Positions 63,101-64,000 of a stretch of DNA of 64,000 nucleotides are shown here, in pieces. Source of the stretch: Plotosus lineatus. Taxonomy: Eukaryota > Chordata > Actinopteri > Siluriformes > Plotosidae. Each line of letters begins with the position of its first letter. The first letter of the stretch is position 1. Below the pieces are notes generated by a model. That model was given only the letters and a program-made list of their open reading frames with translations. It did no database searches and had not been told where the DNA came from. The DNA lies in contig CM045746.1 in the NCBI GenBank assembly GCA_024760905.1, positions 5,322,001-5,386,000 of the forward strand, given 5' to 3'. Made by a program: the position numbers and the translations under genes.

Positions 63101-63273
63101 GTCGGTTGAGACCACATGAACGAGCGCCACTGACGGAGGTGACTTCAATGCTCTGGTTAGCTGAGAGTCATGCCAGTGACATGGTGCCACTTCAAGGCCA
63201 AGGGCCCCTGGACATTGGAAAGTACATGCAGGAAGCCGGCTACAGAGATGCTTACAACTTCACTGTCATTTAA
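18524..63273 (+). CDS. styk1: styk1-like membrane pseudokinase, nine coding exons
   Basis: Joined exons: 18524-18566, 35555-35740, 45174-45407, 48705-48886, 49409-49489, 49608-49813, 59644-59684, 60859-60955, 63078-63273. All introns are GT-AG, phases 1,1,1,0,0,2,1,2 are consistent, and the total is 1266 nt (421 codons plus stop). STYK1/NOK is a roughly 420-residue single-pass membrane protein with a kinase-like cytoplasmic domain, reported as a signalling and oncogenic pseudokinase. Seen here: a short N-terminus ending DKLC, one hydrophobic helix at about residues 23-44, a linker, then the kinase fold to the C-terminus. The block WSFGILLYEMVTLG (312-325) is the strongest match to STYK1, and LKE across the exon 3/4 junction also matches. 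There is no glycine loop; R151, N254, S259 and GLD 272-274 replace the Lys, catalytic Asp, loop Asn and DFG. APE (296-298) is kept. The start follows a splice acceptor, so a 5' UTR exon must lie upstream. Which fish paralogue it is cannot be told. Confidence 0.92.
18650..19066 (-). mobile_element. SINE family A copy, full length, duplicated tail
   Basis: The tail motif CCGCTTAATCCTAATTAGAGTCG (18655) is repeated as CCGCTTAACCCAGTAGGGTCA (18740). Then come GTTGACTCTGGGTGAAGGCGGGG, CAGTCACACTCATACC, GAAAGGAAACC-like blocks, and the reversed head GTGAGGCAGACGTGATAACCACGACACAACCGTGCC. Confidence 0.8.
19100..19330 (+). mobile_element. SINE family B, 5' part
   Basis: GGGGCAGTGGTGGCCTGGTGGTAAAGG head, GGTTCGAGTCCCACTCTCC B box, and the body through GCATGTAAAAGAACCATTGCTGAG. 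It lacks the LINE-derived 3' part and runs into a family A tail. Confidence 0.8.
19331..19600 (+). mobile_element. two family A SINE tails in tandem
   Basis: CAGGGTGTACTCTGCCCTTGCCCAGAGTTG...GACCCTAATTAGGATTAAGCGG (19335-19430) and again CAGGGTGTATTCTGCCTTCAATCAGAGTTG...GACCCTAGTGGGATAAAGCAG (19493-19575). Both are headless. Confidence 0.65.
19947..20483 (+). pseudogene. hAT transposase N-terminus (BED-zinc-finger type)
   Basis: Begins ATGGATCCCAAAGG. In broken frames it encodes a KGKKRK-like basic start, a degenerate BED finger region (SNLERHF), then DSFIKISEHIFSDF and the conserved KGMPLSAKTVKERA, as in Charlie-like/GTF2IRD2-type hAT transposases. Frameshifts and a missing catalytic region make it dead. 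Confidence 0.75.
20484..20970 (+). mobile_element. pogo/Tigger-type MITE fragment inside the hAT
   Basis: CAGTTGGCCCTC, GGTTCAGTTCTGGCCC and AAAATCCGTGAGTT resemble the left end of the 51170 element. ACACATTCTATAGACAGTCTTACTC matches its interior, and ACTTGTGCGCGAA...CCAATCAGCAGGA matches its right part. The far end is mutated, so 20970 is approximate. Confidence 0.65.
20971..21379. other. hAT remainder, no coding content
   Basis: AT-rich 3' portion of the hAT element ending in its right terminal repeat. Confidence 0.55.
21380..21657. other. unannotated intron sequence
   Basis: Nothing recognised. Confidence 0.4.
21658..22157. repeat. CT-rich low-complexity tract
   Basis: CTCTCTCA/CTCTCTCT-type sequence with CACTCTCTTTCTC variants. 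Long Ser/Leu/His open frames arise from it and are not genes. Confidence 0.9.
22158..22272 (+). mobile_element. SINE family B head fragment
   Basis: AGTGGTGGTAAGGGGCTGGATCACTGATTC, GGTTGTCACTGTCCCCACCAGTGC and AACTGGGTTATCAAAGGC match the 5' half of the 17604 copy. It is embedded between CT tracts. Confidence 0.75.
22273..22690. repeat. CT/CA-rich low-complexity tract
   Basis: Internal near-duplicates of about 120 bp (CACACAGACACA...CATACCCTCCCTYTCAATG) plus a pure CT run at 22506-22540. Confidence 0.85.
22690..22806 (+). mobile_element. SINE family C 3' fragment
   Basis: GGGCCCTCAACCCTCAATTG, TTCAGTTGTATAAAAAGA and AGTCACTCTGGATAAGAGTG match the 17392 copy on the other strand. A CT run (22808-22838) follows. 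Confidence 0.7.
22893..23042 (-). mobile_element. SINE family A fragment
   Basis: GGGGCAATTAGCCTAATGTGCATGTCTTTG, AGAGGAAACCCATGTAAGCAC and CTTCTTGCTGTAAGG; the tail and far head are missing. Confidence 0.65.
23173..24332 (-). pseudogene. RTE reverse transcriptase, C-terminal part
   Basis: Fragments at 23173-23385, 23418-23876 and beyond give the RPRGRPKRRF tail, connection and palm regions, with frame breaks. The coding block is cut at 24332 by the MITE and resumes at 25033. Confidence 0.8.
24333..25032. mobile_element. 700-bp Harbinger-like MITE in LINE copy 3
   Basis: Left end AGCCCCGGTCACACAGC and reversed right end GGGGTCGGTCACACTTC form imperfect terminal inverted repeats. TTA at 24330-24332 and 25033-25035 is duplicated, while the uninterrupted LINE copies have a single CCCTTAGT at this site. 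A 3-bp TWA duplication points to PIF/Harbinger. No coding frame. The interior is full of CACG/CACGTC motifs (for example 24598-24650 and 24740-24800). Confidence 0.8.
25033..26690 (-). pseudogene. RTE RT N-terminus and endonuclease remnants
   Basis: Resumes the LINE coding region: RT N-terminal pieces (25036-25586), linker (25747-25983), and an APE-type endonuclease at 25968-26690 with VGTLNVGTMTGKGKELAD, ILCVQETRW and GADFNGH motifs. The frames are disjoint. Confidence 0.85.
26784..27101 (-). mobile_element. SINE family A, best-preserved copy, in LINE copy 3
   Basis: The + strand starts with a TTTA-rich run (reversed A-rich tail) and ends in the reversed head. Read in reverse it has A box TGGCGTAGTGG and B box GGTTCGATTCC, both perfect for RNA polymerase III, followed by the conserved TTTGCATGTTCTCCCC and AAAGACATGCACTG blocks. 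It interrupts the LINE 5' region between CCCTGTTGGTT and ACTGATGGCGG; about six target bases are lost. This tRNA-like head is not a tRNA gene. Confidence 0.85.
27137..27308 (-). repeat. copia LTR (3' LTR in element orientation)
   Basis: 172 bp, TG...CA, nearly identical to 34579-34748 apart from scattered substitutions and small indels. A pyrimidine-rich stretch follows at 27318-27334 (a purine tract in element sense). Confidence 0.9.
27485..28940 (-). pseudogene. copia pol remnant (integrase C-terminus, RT, start of RNase H)
   Basis: Reading leftward, VYFKHPEQNTWKG and VIGQDG are the integrase C-terminal region; an acidic linker precedes RWVCTMKET. A deletion near 28165 shifts the frame just before the RGFEE segment. 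RT follows, with DIKTAFLQG, VFLRPP and the catalytic YVDD box in CYVDDFIWGG (about 27785). After another shift near 27657 only the opening of RNase H is recognisable. gag, protease and the integrase core are absent. Confidence 0.85.
29623..30639 (+). pseudogene. ERV gag remnant with nucleocapsid zinc knuckle
   Basis: ATG at 29623 followed by GGKNSK, a typical N-myristoylation context. An in-frame TGA stops it near 29723. The middle (29860-30120) is a purine-rich Lys/Glu coiled-coil-like stretch with internal duplications. Downstream is an Arg/Gly-rich run (30475-30540) and one zinc knuckle, with the first Cys of CxxC altered (CWAFGKKGHYSRDC, about 30565-30606). Confidence 0.75.
30640..30683. 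repeat. TA microsatellite in the ERV
   Basis: About 20 TA copies directly after the zinc-knuckle frame, separating gag from the protease region. Confidence 0.97.
30765..30976 (+). pseudogene. ERV aspartic protease remnant
   Basis: The retropepsin-like active-site region reads FLCDTVGC (about 30843-30866), with an extra or altered residue in the DTG triad. Two flanking strands are recognisable. The frame stops at 30976. Confidence 0.65.
31790..32557 (+). pseudogene. ERV reverse transcriptase remnant
   Basis: MVQDLQAVNDAV and VVDISNAFFSVPL (31870-32020) are RT fingers/palm motifs of gamma/epsilon type. The segment that should hold the YxDD box is deleted at about 32040-32070. The thumb/connection continues with YLGHNLSAGG and SFLGLTNYCRAW. 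Stops and frameshifts divide it. Confidence 0.8.
32560..32865 (+). pseudogene. ERV integrase N-terminus
   Basis: A histidine pair in LSHGKTHVSTG (about 32731-32760) and a later CxxC (CRACLIC, about 32823-32845) form the zinc-binding HHCC domain across a frame break. The DDE core is not found; an A-run follows at 32873-32888. Confidence 0.6.
33185..34330 (+). pseudogene. ERV env remnant with CX6CC motif
   Basis: Discontinuous frames carry a surface-like part (33260-33470) with several Cys and possible N-glycosylation sites, then a transmembrane-subunit region with a leucine-rich stretch. A CX6CC motif (CAMFREQCC, about 34128-34154) is the covalent-linkage signature of gamma-type envelopes. 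The membrane-spanning and cytoplasmic parts are missing. It contains multiple stops. Confidence 0.7.
34331..34566. other. copia leader-side sequence, no coding content
   Basis: Lies between the env remnant and the copia primer-binding site; no motif recognised. Confidence 0.45.
34567..34578 (-). other. copia primer-binding site (initiator tRNA-Met)
   Basis: The + strand reads GCTCTGCTACCA; the 3' end of vertebrate initiator tRNA-Met is CCTCTGCTACCA, so 11 of 12 bases pair. It abuts the LTR as expected. Confidence 0.85.
34579..34748 (-). repeat. copia LTR (5' LTR in element orientation)
   Basis: 170 bp, partner of 27137-27308. It is followed by the second CGACC target copy. Confidence 0.9.
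34908..35228. other. unannotated intron 1 sequence
   Basis: No recognisable feature after LINE copy 3. Confidence 0.45.
35229..35290. repeat. CG then CA microsatellite
   Basis: CGCGCGCGCG joined to about 25 CA units, an alternating purine-pyrimidine tract. Confidence 0.97.
35512..35552. repeat. CT microsatellite forming the exon 2 polypyrimidine tract
   Basis: Almost pure CT (one CG interruption at 35540) ending two bases before the acceptor AG at 35553-35554. Confidence 0.95.
35555..35740 (+). CDS. styk1: styk1 coding exon 2 (transmembrane segment)
   Basis: Codons 15-77. It encodes the sequence before the membrane (TKEYQTE), a hydrophobic helix (about residues 23-44, starting IIVIPVLLL) followed by Lys/Arg (KLCRNK), and a His/Pro/Arg-rich juxtamembrane stretch. 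No signal peptide precedes the helix, as in STYK1, where the helix acts as signal anchor. The acceptor tract is an almost pure CT microsatellite (35512-35552) and the donor is GTATGA. Confidence 0.9.
35906..35998. repeat. CA microsatellite, 46 copies
   Basis: Pure CA, 93 bp, in intron 2 about 165 bp after exon 2. Confidence 0.98.
36283..36925. repeat. tandem duplication of a Tigger/Tc1 junction
   Basis: ACTAGTATATATACACAGTATACCC + GTTATTTG occurs at 36287 and 36609, each followed by the left part of a pogo/Tigger element (GGTTCGGTTCTGGGCCCTCC, CCCATGTATCATATGACA). Between them (about 36452-36608) is a Tc1 terminal segment (ATATGCTAATTTTT near its end). The second Tigger copy runs on to about 36925. 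Confidence 0.7.
36938..37021. repeat. TA microsatellite
   Basis: About 40 TA copies, directly left of the Tigger element at 37027. Confidence 0.98.
37027..37812 (+). mobile_element. Tigger/pogo element, internally deleted
   Basis: Left end CAGTAAAACCTCCGCTGACGAACG; right end reversed AACCTCTGCTCACGAACAT. GACGAACTTTTCGCC recurs in both ends. It lies between two TA arrays, consistent with TA target preference. The interior keeps only a transposase N-terminus. Confidence 0.8.
37288..37463 (+). pseudogene. Tigger transposase N-terminal fragment
   Basis: GPKK start with a frame break, then the helix-turn-helix region SQYQYAKSTIAPILKNKEAI and KGACVAKGVSKQ, as in pogo/Tigger CENP-B-like DNA-binding domains. 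The DDE domain is absent. Confidence 0.8.
37821..37910. repeat. TA microsatellite
   Basis: Short TA run at 37821-37832 and a long one at 37848-37910, directly right of the Tigger element. Confidence 0.97.
37940..39366 (+). mobile_element. second LINE family, 5' part with endonuclease
   Basis: A GC-rich 5' region (37980-38780) precedes an APE-type endonuclease frame at about 38830-39364. Motifs include CLQETRL, GVGFAVKNSL and LSIYAPT; after a frame shift near 39240, GDF-like LETSML and a W.SCLG segment follow. The protein differs from the RTE family. It is cut at 39366, where a Tc1 element begins, and no RT is seen. I do not assign a clade. Confidence 0.75.
39367..40384 (-). mobile_element. 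Tc1-like DNA transposon, internally deleted
   Basis: The right end (AATATGCTAATTTTTTGAGAAGGACTAGT, split at 40360-40385) and matching left-side sequence CTCAAAAAATTAGCATATTTC belong to a common fish Tc1 family. The left terminal repeat is truncated. A second internal ATATGCTAATTTTTTGAGATAGG at 40187 shows the repeat structure of the end. Confidence 0.85.
39555..40155 (-). pseudogene. Tc1 transposase C-terminal fragments
   Basis: Reading leftward: SRCQSLEEDLGEGSAKMPEV, then FINGRVNAASYQEILEHFMLPSAEKL-type sequence (40118-39880) as two short stretches, then LLNWPANSLDLNPIE-like sequence in another frame. The N-terminal DNA-binding half is deleted. The second Asp/Glu positions cannot be verified across the breaks. 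Confidence 0.75.
40386..40419. repeat. GT/TA microsatellite
   Basis: GTGTGTGTGTG followed by TA repeats, between the Tc1 end and the SINE. Confidence 0.95.
40421..40768 (-). mobile_element. SINE family B, full copy
   Basis: The reversed LINE-like tail (TTTCCTTTCGGCTTTTCCCC, GGGGTTGCCACAGCG), LINE 5' UTR block (GTCGGATGCCCTTCCTAACAC), body and reversed tRNA head (GATTCGAACCCCCAAT, TAGACCACCACTGCCC) appear in order. The head end is partly duplicated (TAGACCACCACTG twice). LINE copy 4 starts at once beyond it in the same orientation. Confidence 0.85.
40770..43527 (-). mobile_element. RTE LINE copy 4, full ends, internal deletion
   Basis: The 3' tail is at 40770-40815 and the 5' end is GGCTGCATTA at about 43527. 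About 0.4 kb is missing near 40950-40985, where RT sequence jumps to the C-terminal tail through a short filler. The palm box reads FVDD. Endonuclease motifs (GADFNGH, QETRW-like) are visible at 42592-43402 in broken frames. No clear target duplication. Confidence 0.88.
43528..44310. other. unannotated intron 2 sequence
   Basis: AT-rich from 44100 to 44280. No recognised repeat or gene. Confidence 0.45.
44330..44425. mobile_element. Tigger-like right-end remnant
   Basis: CTTACGTTCACTTTCAACTTACGTTCGG and CATCCTGAACCAATT + AAAAATGTAAGTCAGG resemble the terminal region of pogo/Tigger elements. No left end was found. Confidence 0.45.
44620..44990. repeat. near-symmetrical TTCCG / CGGAA element
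   Basis: The left half carries repeated TTCCGCAA, TTTCGCAA and TTCCGTGAG words; the right half carries GTTCGCGGAACG, CACGGAAG, TTGCGGAA and CTGCGGAACG. The halves are roughly reverse complements around 44750. No coding frame. Possibly a MITE or foldback element. Confidence 0.5.
45087..45147. repeat. CT microsatellite before exon 3
   Basis: About 30 CT units, continuing as CCCTCTCTCCCTC to 25 bases before the acceptor AG at 45172-45173. It forms the polypyrimidine tract region. Confidence 0.95.
45174..45407 (+). CDS. styk1: styk1 coding exon 3 (kinase N-lobe start)
   Basis: Codons 77-155. It covers the linker and first strands of the kinase-like N-lobe. There is no GxGxxG loop. The strand VVLRVLK places Arg151 where kinases, and the human STYK1 strand VILKALK, have the ATP-binding Lys. 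The acceptor is TTTACAG behind a CT microsatellite (45087-45147). The donor is GTAGAA, a weaker site than the others in this gene. Confidence 0.9.
45479..48242 (+). mobile_element. RTE LINE copy 5 with fold-back 5' junction
   Basis: The 3' end at 48242 is followed by GATATCAACCCATG (48243-48256), which also occurs at 45465-45478: a 13-14 bp target duplication. The first 31 bases of the insert (45479-45509) are the reverse complement of the DNA just upstream. After that comes the LINE from part of its 5' UTR (GTCTCTCCCTCACGCCGG) to its tail. It sits in styk1 intron 3, in the same sense as the gene. Confidence 0.9.
45700..48207 (+). pseudogene. RTE endonuclease-RT polyprotein, broken
   Basis: The endonuclease N-terminus (VGTLNVGTMTGKGRELAD) is followed by a deletion near 45890 that removes the QETRW segment. 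GADFNGHVGAGN is present (46156-46190). Stops or shifts lie near 46363, 46702 and 47070, with a stop in GE*AVDF near 47199. RT starts at 47100, but a deletion at about 47684 removes the whole FADD palm region, joining EEF to the C-terminal KRVQAGW. Confidence 0.88.
48257..48704. other. intron 3 end; faint SINE A relic and GGAT-rich tract
   Basis: AGTTCAAAGACATGTAGGCCAACTGG (48345-48372) resembles family A in + sense. 48465-48560 is GGATGAAT/GGATAGGTGGATG-like. Otherwise nothing. Confidence 0.5.
48705..48886 (+). CDS. styk1: styk1 coding exon 4 (N-lobe and hinge)
   Basis: Codons 155-215. Encodes the alpha-C region (FLGFAHFLAEL), the following strands, and the hinge with LEEV, then SFLWRC, matching STYK1 SFLWTC. 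The acceptor CATGGCAG has a good pyrimidine tract; the donor GTATGA is followed by an in-frame stop in the intron. Reading on from exon 3 restores LKE exactly as in STYK1, which supports both splice sites. Confidence 0.9.
48905..49147. repeat. degenerate minisatellite in styk1 intron 4
   Basis: Repeats of AAAATCCACACAGCCACACC-like sequence with a loose period near 20-25 bp. It fills about half of the 522-bp intron. Confidence 0.7.
49148..49408. other. remainder of styk1 intron 4
   Basis: Nothing recognised; it ends in the acceptor CATACCCCTATAG. Confidence 0.5.
49409..49489 (+). CDS. styk1: styk1 coding exon 5 (alpha-E helix)
   Basis: Exactly 27 codons (216-242), phase 0 at both ends. FTEKLLYSMARQIASAL corresponds to STYK1 LTEKQVYHIGKQVLLAL. 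The acceptor is CCTATAG and the donor GTCAGT. It is too short to stand out as an open frame, and other frames through it look better at first glance; it is identified by homology and phase. Confidence 0.85.
49608..49813 (+). CDS. styk1: styk1 coding exon 6 (degenerate catalytic loop, APE)
   Basis: Codons 243-311. EYLHSKKCVHGN gives HGN (252-254) in place of the HxD catalytic triplet; human STYK1 has HGD. The loop Asn is Ser259, the DFG position is GLD (272-274, codons 49695-49703), and KWQAPE keeps the APE motif (296-298). The acceptor is CTTGTAG and the donor GTGAGT. The intron before it is only 118 bp. Confidence 0.9.
49814..50725. other. start of intron 6, no features
   Basis: AT-rich, with a short AATAAT run at 50688-50705. 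No repeat or gene recognised. Confidence 0.45.
50727..50922 (-). mobile_element. SINE family A fragment
   Basis: CCAGTTAACCTAATATCCATGTC, GGAGGAAGCCAAAGTACTC, GGAAACCCATGCAAATACGGGG and GAACATGCAAGCTCCACAC, then the reversed head (AACGTGCCAATCACTTCACCACCATGCC). Confidence 0.75.
52122..55268 (-). mobile_element. RTE LINE copy 6, full length
   Basis: Flanked by AGGTCATGTACTGGAAT at 52105-52121 and 55269-55285, a perfect 17-bp target duplication. It is 3147 bp from the AAG-rich 3' tail to the 5' end (reversed TAATGCAGCCGTGAGG). This is the reference copy of the family here: 5' UTR about 120 bp, one ORF of about 1 kb codons (endonuclease then RT), very short 3' UTR. Confidence 0.95.
52156..55146 (-). 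pseudogene. RTE endonuclease-RT ORF, nearly complete
   Basis: Start at 55146 (MRITRK). APE endonuclease: VGTLNIGTMTGKG, DILCVQETRW, then shifts near 54600, 54440 and 54065. RT is one 494-codon frame, 52156-53640, with [53 protein letters not shown], the intact FADD box in MMFADDIVIC, and a C-terminal RPRGRPKRRF motif. A one-base loss in an A-run at 53641 separates it from the upstream frame. Without repair it makes no full protein. In databases such proteins are often mislabelled craniofacial development protein 2. Confidence 0.92.
55643..56070. other. unannotated intron 6 sequence
   Basis: A short AAAC run (55729-55755). No other feature. Confidence 0.45.
56071..58820 (+). mobile_element. 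RTE LINE copy 7, internally deleted
   Basis: 5' end AATGCAGCCATAAGGCGGGG and 3' tail GACCCCTGAAGGGAGCAGCCG. About 0.35 kb of RT N-terminal sequence is missing near 57890. No clear target duplication could be paired. Confidence 0.9.
56199..58790 (+). pseudogene. RTE endonuclease-RT polyprotein, broken
   Basis: The endonuclease (VGTLNVGTM, DILCVQETRW) stops at a TAG at 56583 (Lys codon in sisters). GADFNGHVDAGN is at about 56779. Linker frames 57142-57513 and 57467-57685 follow. In RT the palm reads MMSADDIMIC (SADD instead of FADD). The C-terminus shifts frame near 58710 after RPRGR. Confidence 0.88.
58882..59044. other. unannotated intron 6 sequence
   Basis: No feature recognised. Confidence 0.4.
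59045..59398 (-). mobile_element. SINE family A, near full length
   Basis: TTAATCCTACTAGGGTTACAAGG tail, GGGATACACCCTGAACAGCTC, a CA run at 59158-59167, AACCATTCACATTCATACCTAGG, CTAATGTGCATGTCCTTGGA, and the head TAGATGTGCTAACCACGACACCACC. Confidence 0.8.
59399..59643. other. end of intron 6
   Basis: AT-rich, no repeat recognised; acceptor TTTTTCATTTAG at its end. Confidence 0.5.
59644..59684 (+). CDS. styk1: styk1 coding exon 7 (WSFGILLYEMVTLG)
   Basis: A 41-base microexon covering codons 311-325. It encodes the F-helix segment WSFGILLYEMVTL, identical to mammalian STYK1 and diagnostic for it. The acceptor is CATTTAG and the donor GTGAGT. It lies beyond a 9.8-kb intron filled with transposons. 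Confidence 0.9.
59920..60140. repeat. ATT/ATC trinucleotide tracts around a SINE A tail
   Basis: TTATTATTATTATTATCATCATC (59922-59945), a family A tail in reverse (CTGAACCGCTTAATCATGAA...GACAGCATGTCAGGCCATCAC, 59970-60075), and ATTATTATTATCATCATCATC (60095-60138). A second tail fragment lies at 60330-60440. Confidence 0.75.
60441..60858. other. end of intron 7
   Basis: Nothing recognised apart from the exon 8 acceptor. Confidence 0.45.
60859..60955 (+). CDS. styk1: styk1 coding exon 8
   Basis: Codons 325-357. DPPFPDV then LLQYLQRGKYLKRPNNC matches the STYK1 C-lobe (PPYPEV, LQRRKIMKRPSSC). The acceptor is TATGTAG and the donor GTAAGT. Phases join cleanly to exons 7 and 9. Confidence 0.88.
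60956..63077. other. styk1 intron 8, no features
   Basis: 2.1 kb of AT-rich DNA with homopolymers (A-run 61400-61410, 61564-61577; T-run 62201-62210). No transposon I recognise, unlike the larger introns. Confidence 0.5.
63078..63273 (+). CDS. styk1: styk1 coding exon 9 and stop codon
   Basis: Codons 357-421 plus TAA at 63271. YSIIKACCRLRPHERAPLTEV matches the STYK1 alpha-H/I region (YSIMKSCWRW...RPSPRE). The tail ends YRDAYNFTVI. The acceptor is a T-run ending TTTTTAG. The 3' UTR follows; no AATAAA is seen in the next 300 bases, so the polyadenylation site is unknown. Confidence 0.9.
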
Positions 63274-63569
63274 GAGGATCATTTTGAAAGTCTGGATTTT
63301 TTAAATGAACTGAATTCTCCTGCAGTGAAATGAATACATGTGTACTGTGTACTGCTGTAGACCAAATGTAGTGTTTTTTATACTGTGGTTGTGGTCTACT
63401 GGGGAGGTGGTGTAGCATGTTCGATATTAAGTGCAAACTACTGAAATACATATAATATGCACATGATAAACATCTCTCCACCATGTTTATCTTACATCTG
63501 TCAGAATGAGAAATAATCTCAAGTCCCAACCTTGGGATCCAGCACTCTTCCATCGGGCCTCCACTGCTC
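63274..63569 (+). other. styk1: probable styk1 3' UTR start
   Basis: Follows the stop codon directly. No AATAAA found, so the transcript end is not set. Confidence 0.5.
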
Positions 63570-63924
63570 CATTCATTCATTTTCTGAACCACTAATTACG
63601 ATCGCGCAGAGGCTGGCGCCCATCTCAGCAGACTCTGGGTGAAGTCTGGGTACATCTTGGACAGCTCTCCAGGCAATCACAGGGCCAACCAACACTCACA
63701 CAACCGTTCATACTGACACTCACACCTAGGGGGGATTTGGAACGGCCAATTAACCTACTGTGCATGTTTTTGGACTGTGGCAGGAAACCAGAGTAACCAG
63801 AGCCACACAAGCACAGGAAGAACATGCAAACTCCACACAGAAACGCCCAAGCTGGGAATTGAACCTAAGCCTTCTTGCTGTGAGCCGGACGTATGAACCA
63901 CTACACTACCGTGCCAATTTGGCC

Positions 63925-63925
<1 letters not shown>
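63570..63925 (-). mobile_element. SINE family A, full length
   Basis: Tail TTTTCTGAACCACTAATTACG, CTCTGGGTGAAGTCTGGGTAC, GGAACGGCCAATTAACCTACTG, CATGTTTTTGGACTGTGGCAGG, GAACATGCAAACTCCACACAG, B-box-like GGGAATTGAACC reversed, head GTATGAACCACTACACTACCGTGCC. It may lie inside the 3' UTR of styk1. Confidence 0.85.

Positions 63926-63961
<36 letters not shown>
63926..63961. repeat. ATC microsatellite
   Basis: Twelve ATC repeats, then another family A tail (AACCGATTAATCCTAATCAG) at the window end. Confidence 0.95.
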
Positions 63962-63962
<1 letters not shown>

Positions 63963-64000
63963 CTGTTACTCATTTTCTGCAACCGATTAATCCTAATCAG

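Overview
The window looks like ray-finned fish (teleost-like) genomic DNA. It has one vertebrate protein-coding gene with GT-AG introns, long CA/CT/TA microsatellites, and dense transposons: RTE-type LINEs, tRNA-derived SINEs, Tc1, pogo/Tigger, hAT, copia, and an old endogenous retrovirus. I see no prokaryotic features and no CRISPR array.

The one host gene I can support is a styk1 (serine/threonine/tyrosine kinase 1, NOK) homologue on the + strand, split into nine coding exons from 18524 to 63273. Every splice junction is GT-AG, every intron phase agrees, and the joined exons give 1266 nt (421 codons plus stop), almost exactly the length of the mammalian protein. It encodes a single-pass membrane pseudokinase in which the ATP-binding Lys, catalytic-loop Asp and Asn, and DFG positions are all replaced. 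The ATG sits one base after a good splice acceptor, so at least one non-coding 5' exon probably lies upstream, but I cannot locate it.

Layout. 1-18523: upstream DNA or 5' UTR intron, with two RTE LINE copies, a 21-bp minisatellite, a 29-bp minisatellite split by a solo LTR, and many SINEs. 18567-35554 (intron 1, 17 kb): SINEs, a hAT with a pogo-type MITE inside it, CT-rich DNA, then an RTE LINE (23148-34892) containing a Harbinger-like MITE, a SINE and a copia element, with an endogenous retrovirus remnant inside the copia element. 35741-45173 (intron 2): long CA/TA arrays, Tigger and Tc1 fragments, a second LINE family, a SINE and an RTE copy. 45408-48704 (intron 3): an RTE copy with a fold-back 5' junction. 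49814-59643 (intron 6): a Tigger MITE split by a full-length RTE LINE, then another RTE copy. The remaining introns are short or mostly empty.

Seven copies of the same RTE LINE family occupy roughly 17.8 kb (about 28 percent). One SINE family carries the LINE's 5' UTR joined to its 3' tail, which suggests a LINE/SINE partnership. All transposon reading frames are broken. Exon boundaries, target-site duplications and motifs were read directly from the sequence; family names rest on recognition without a database search.
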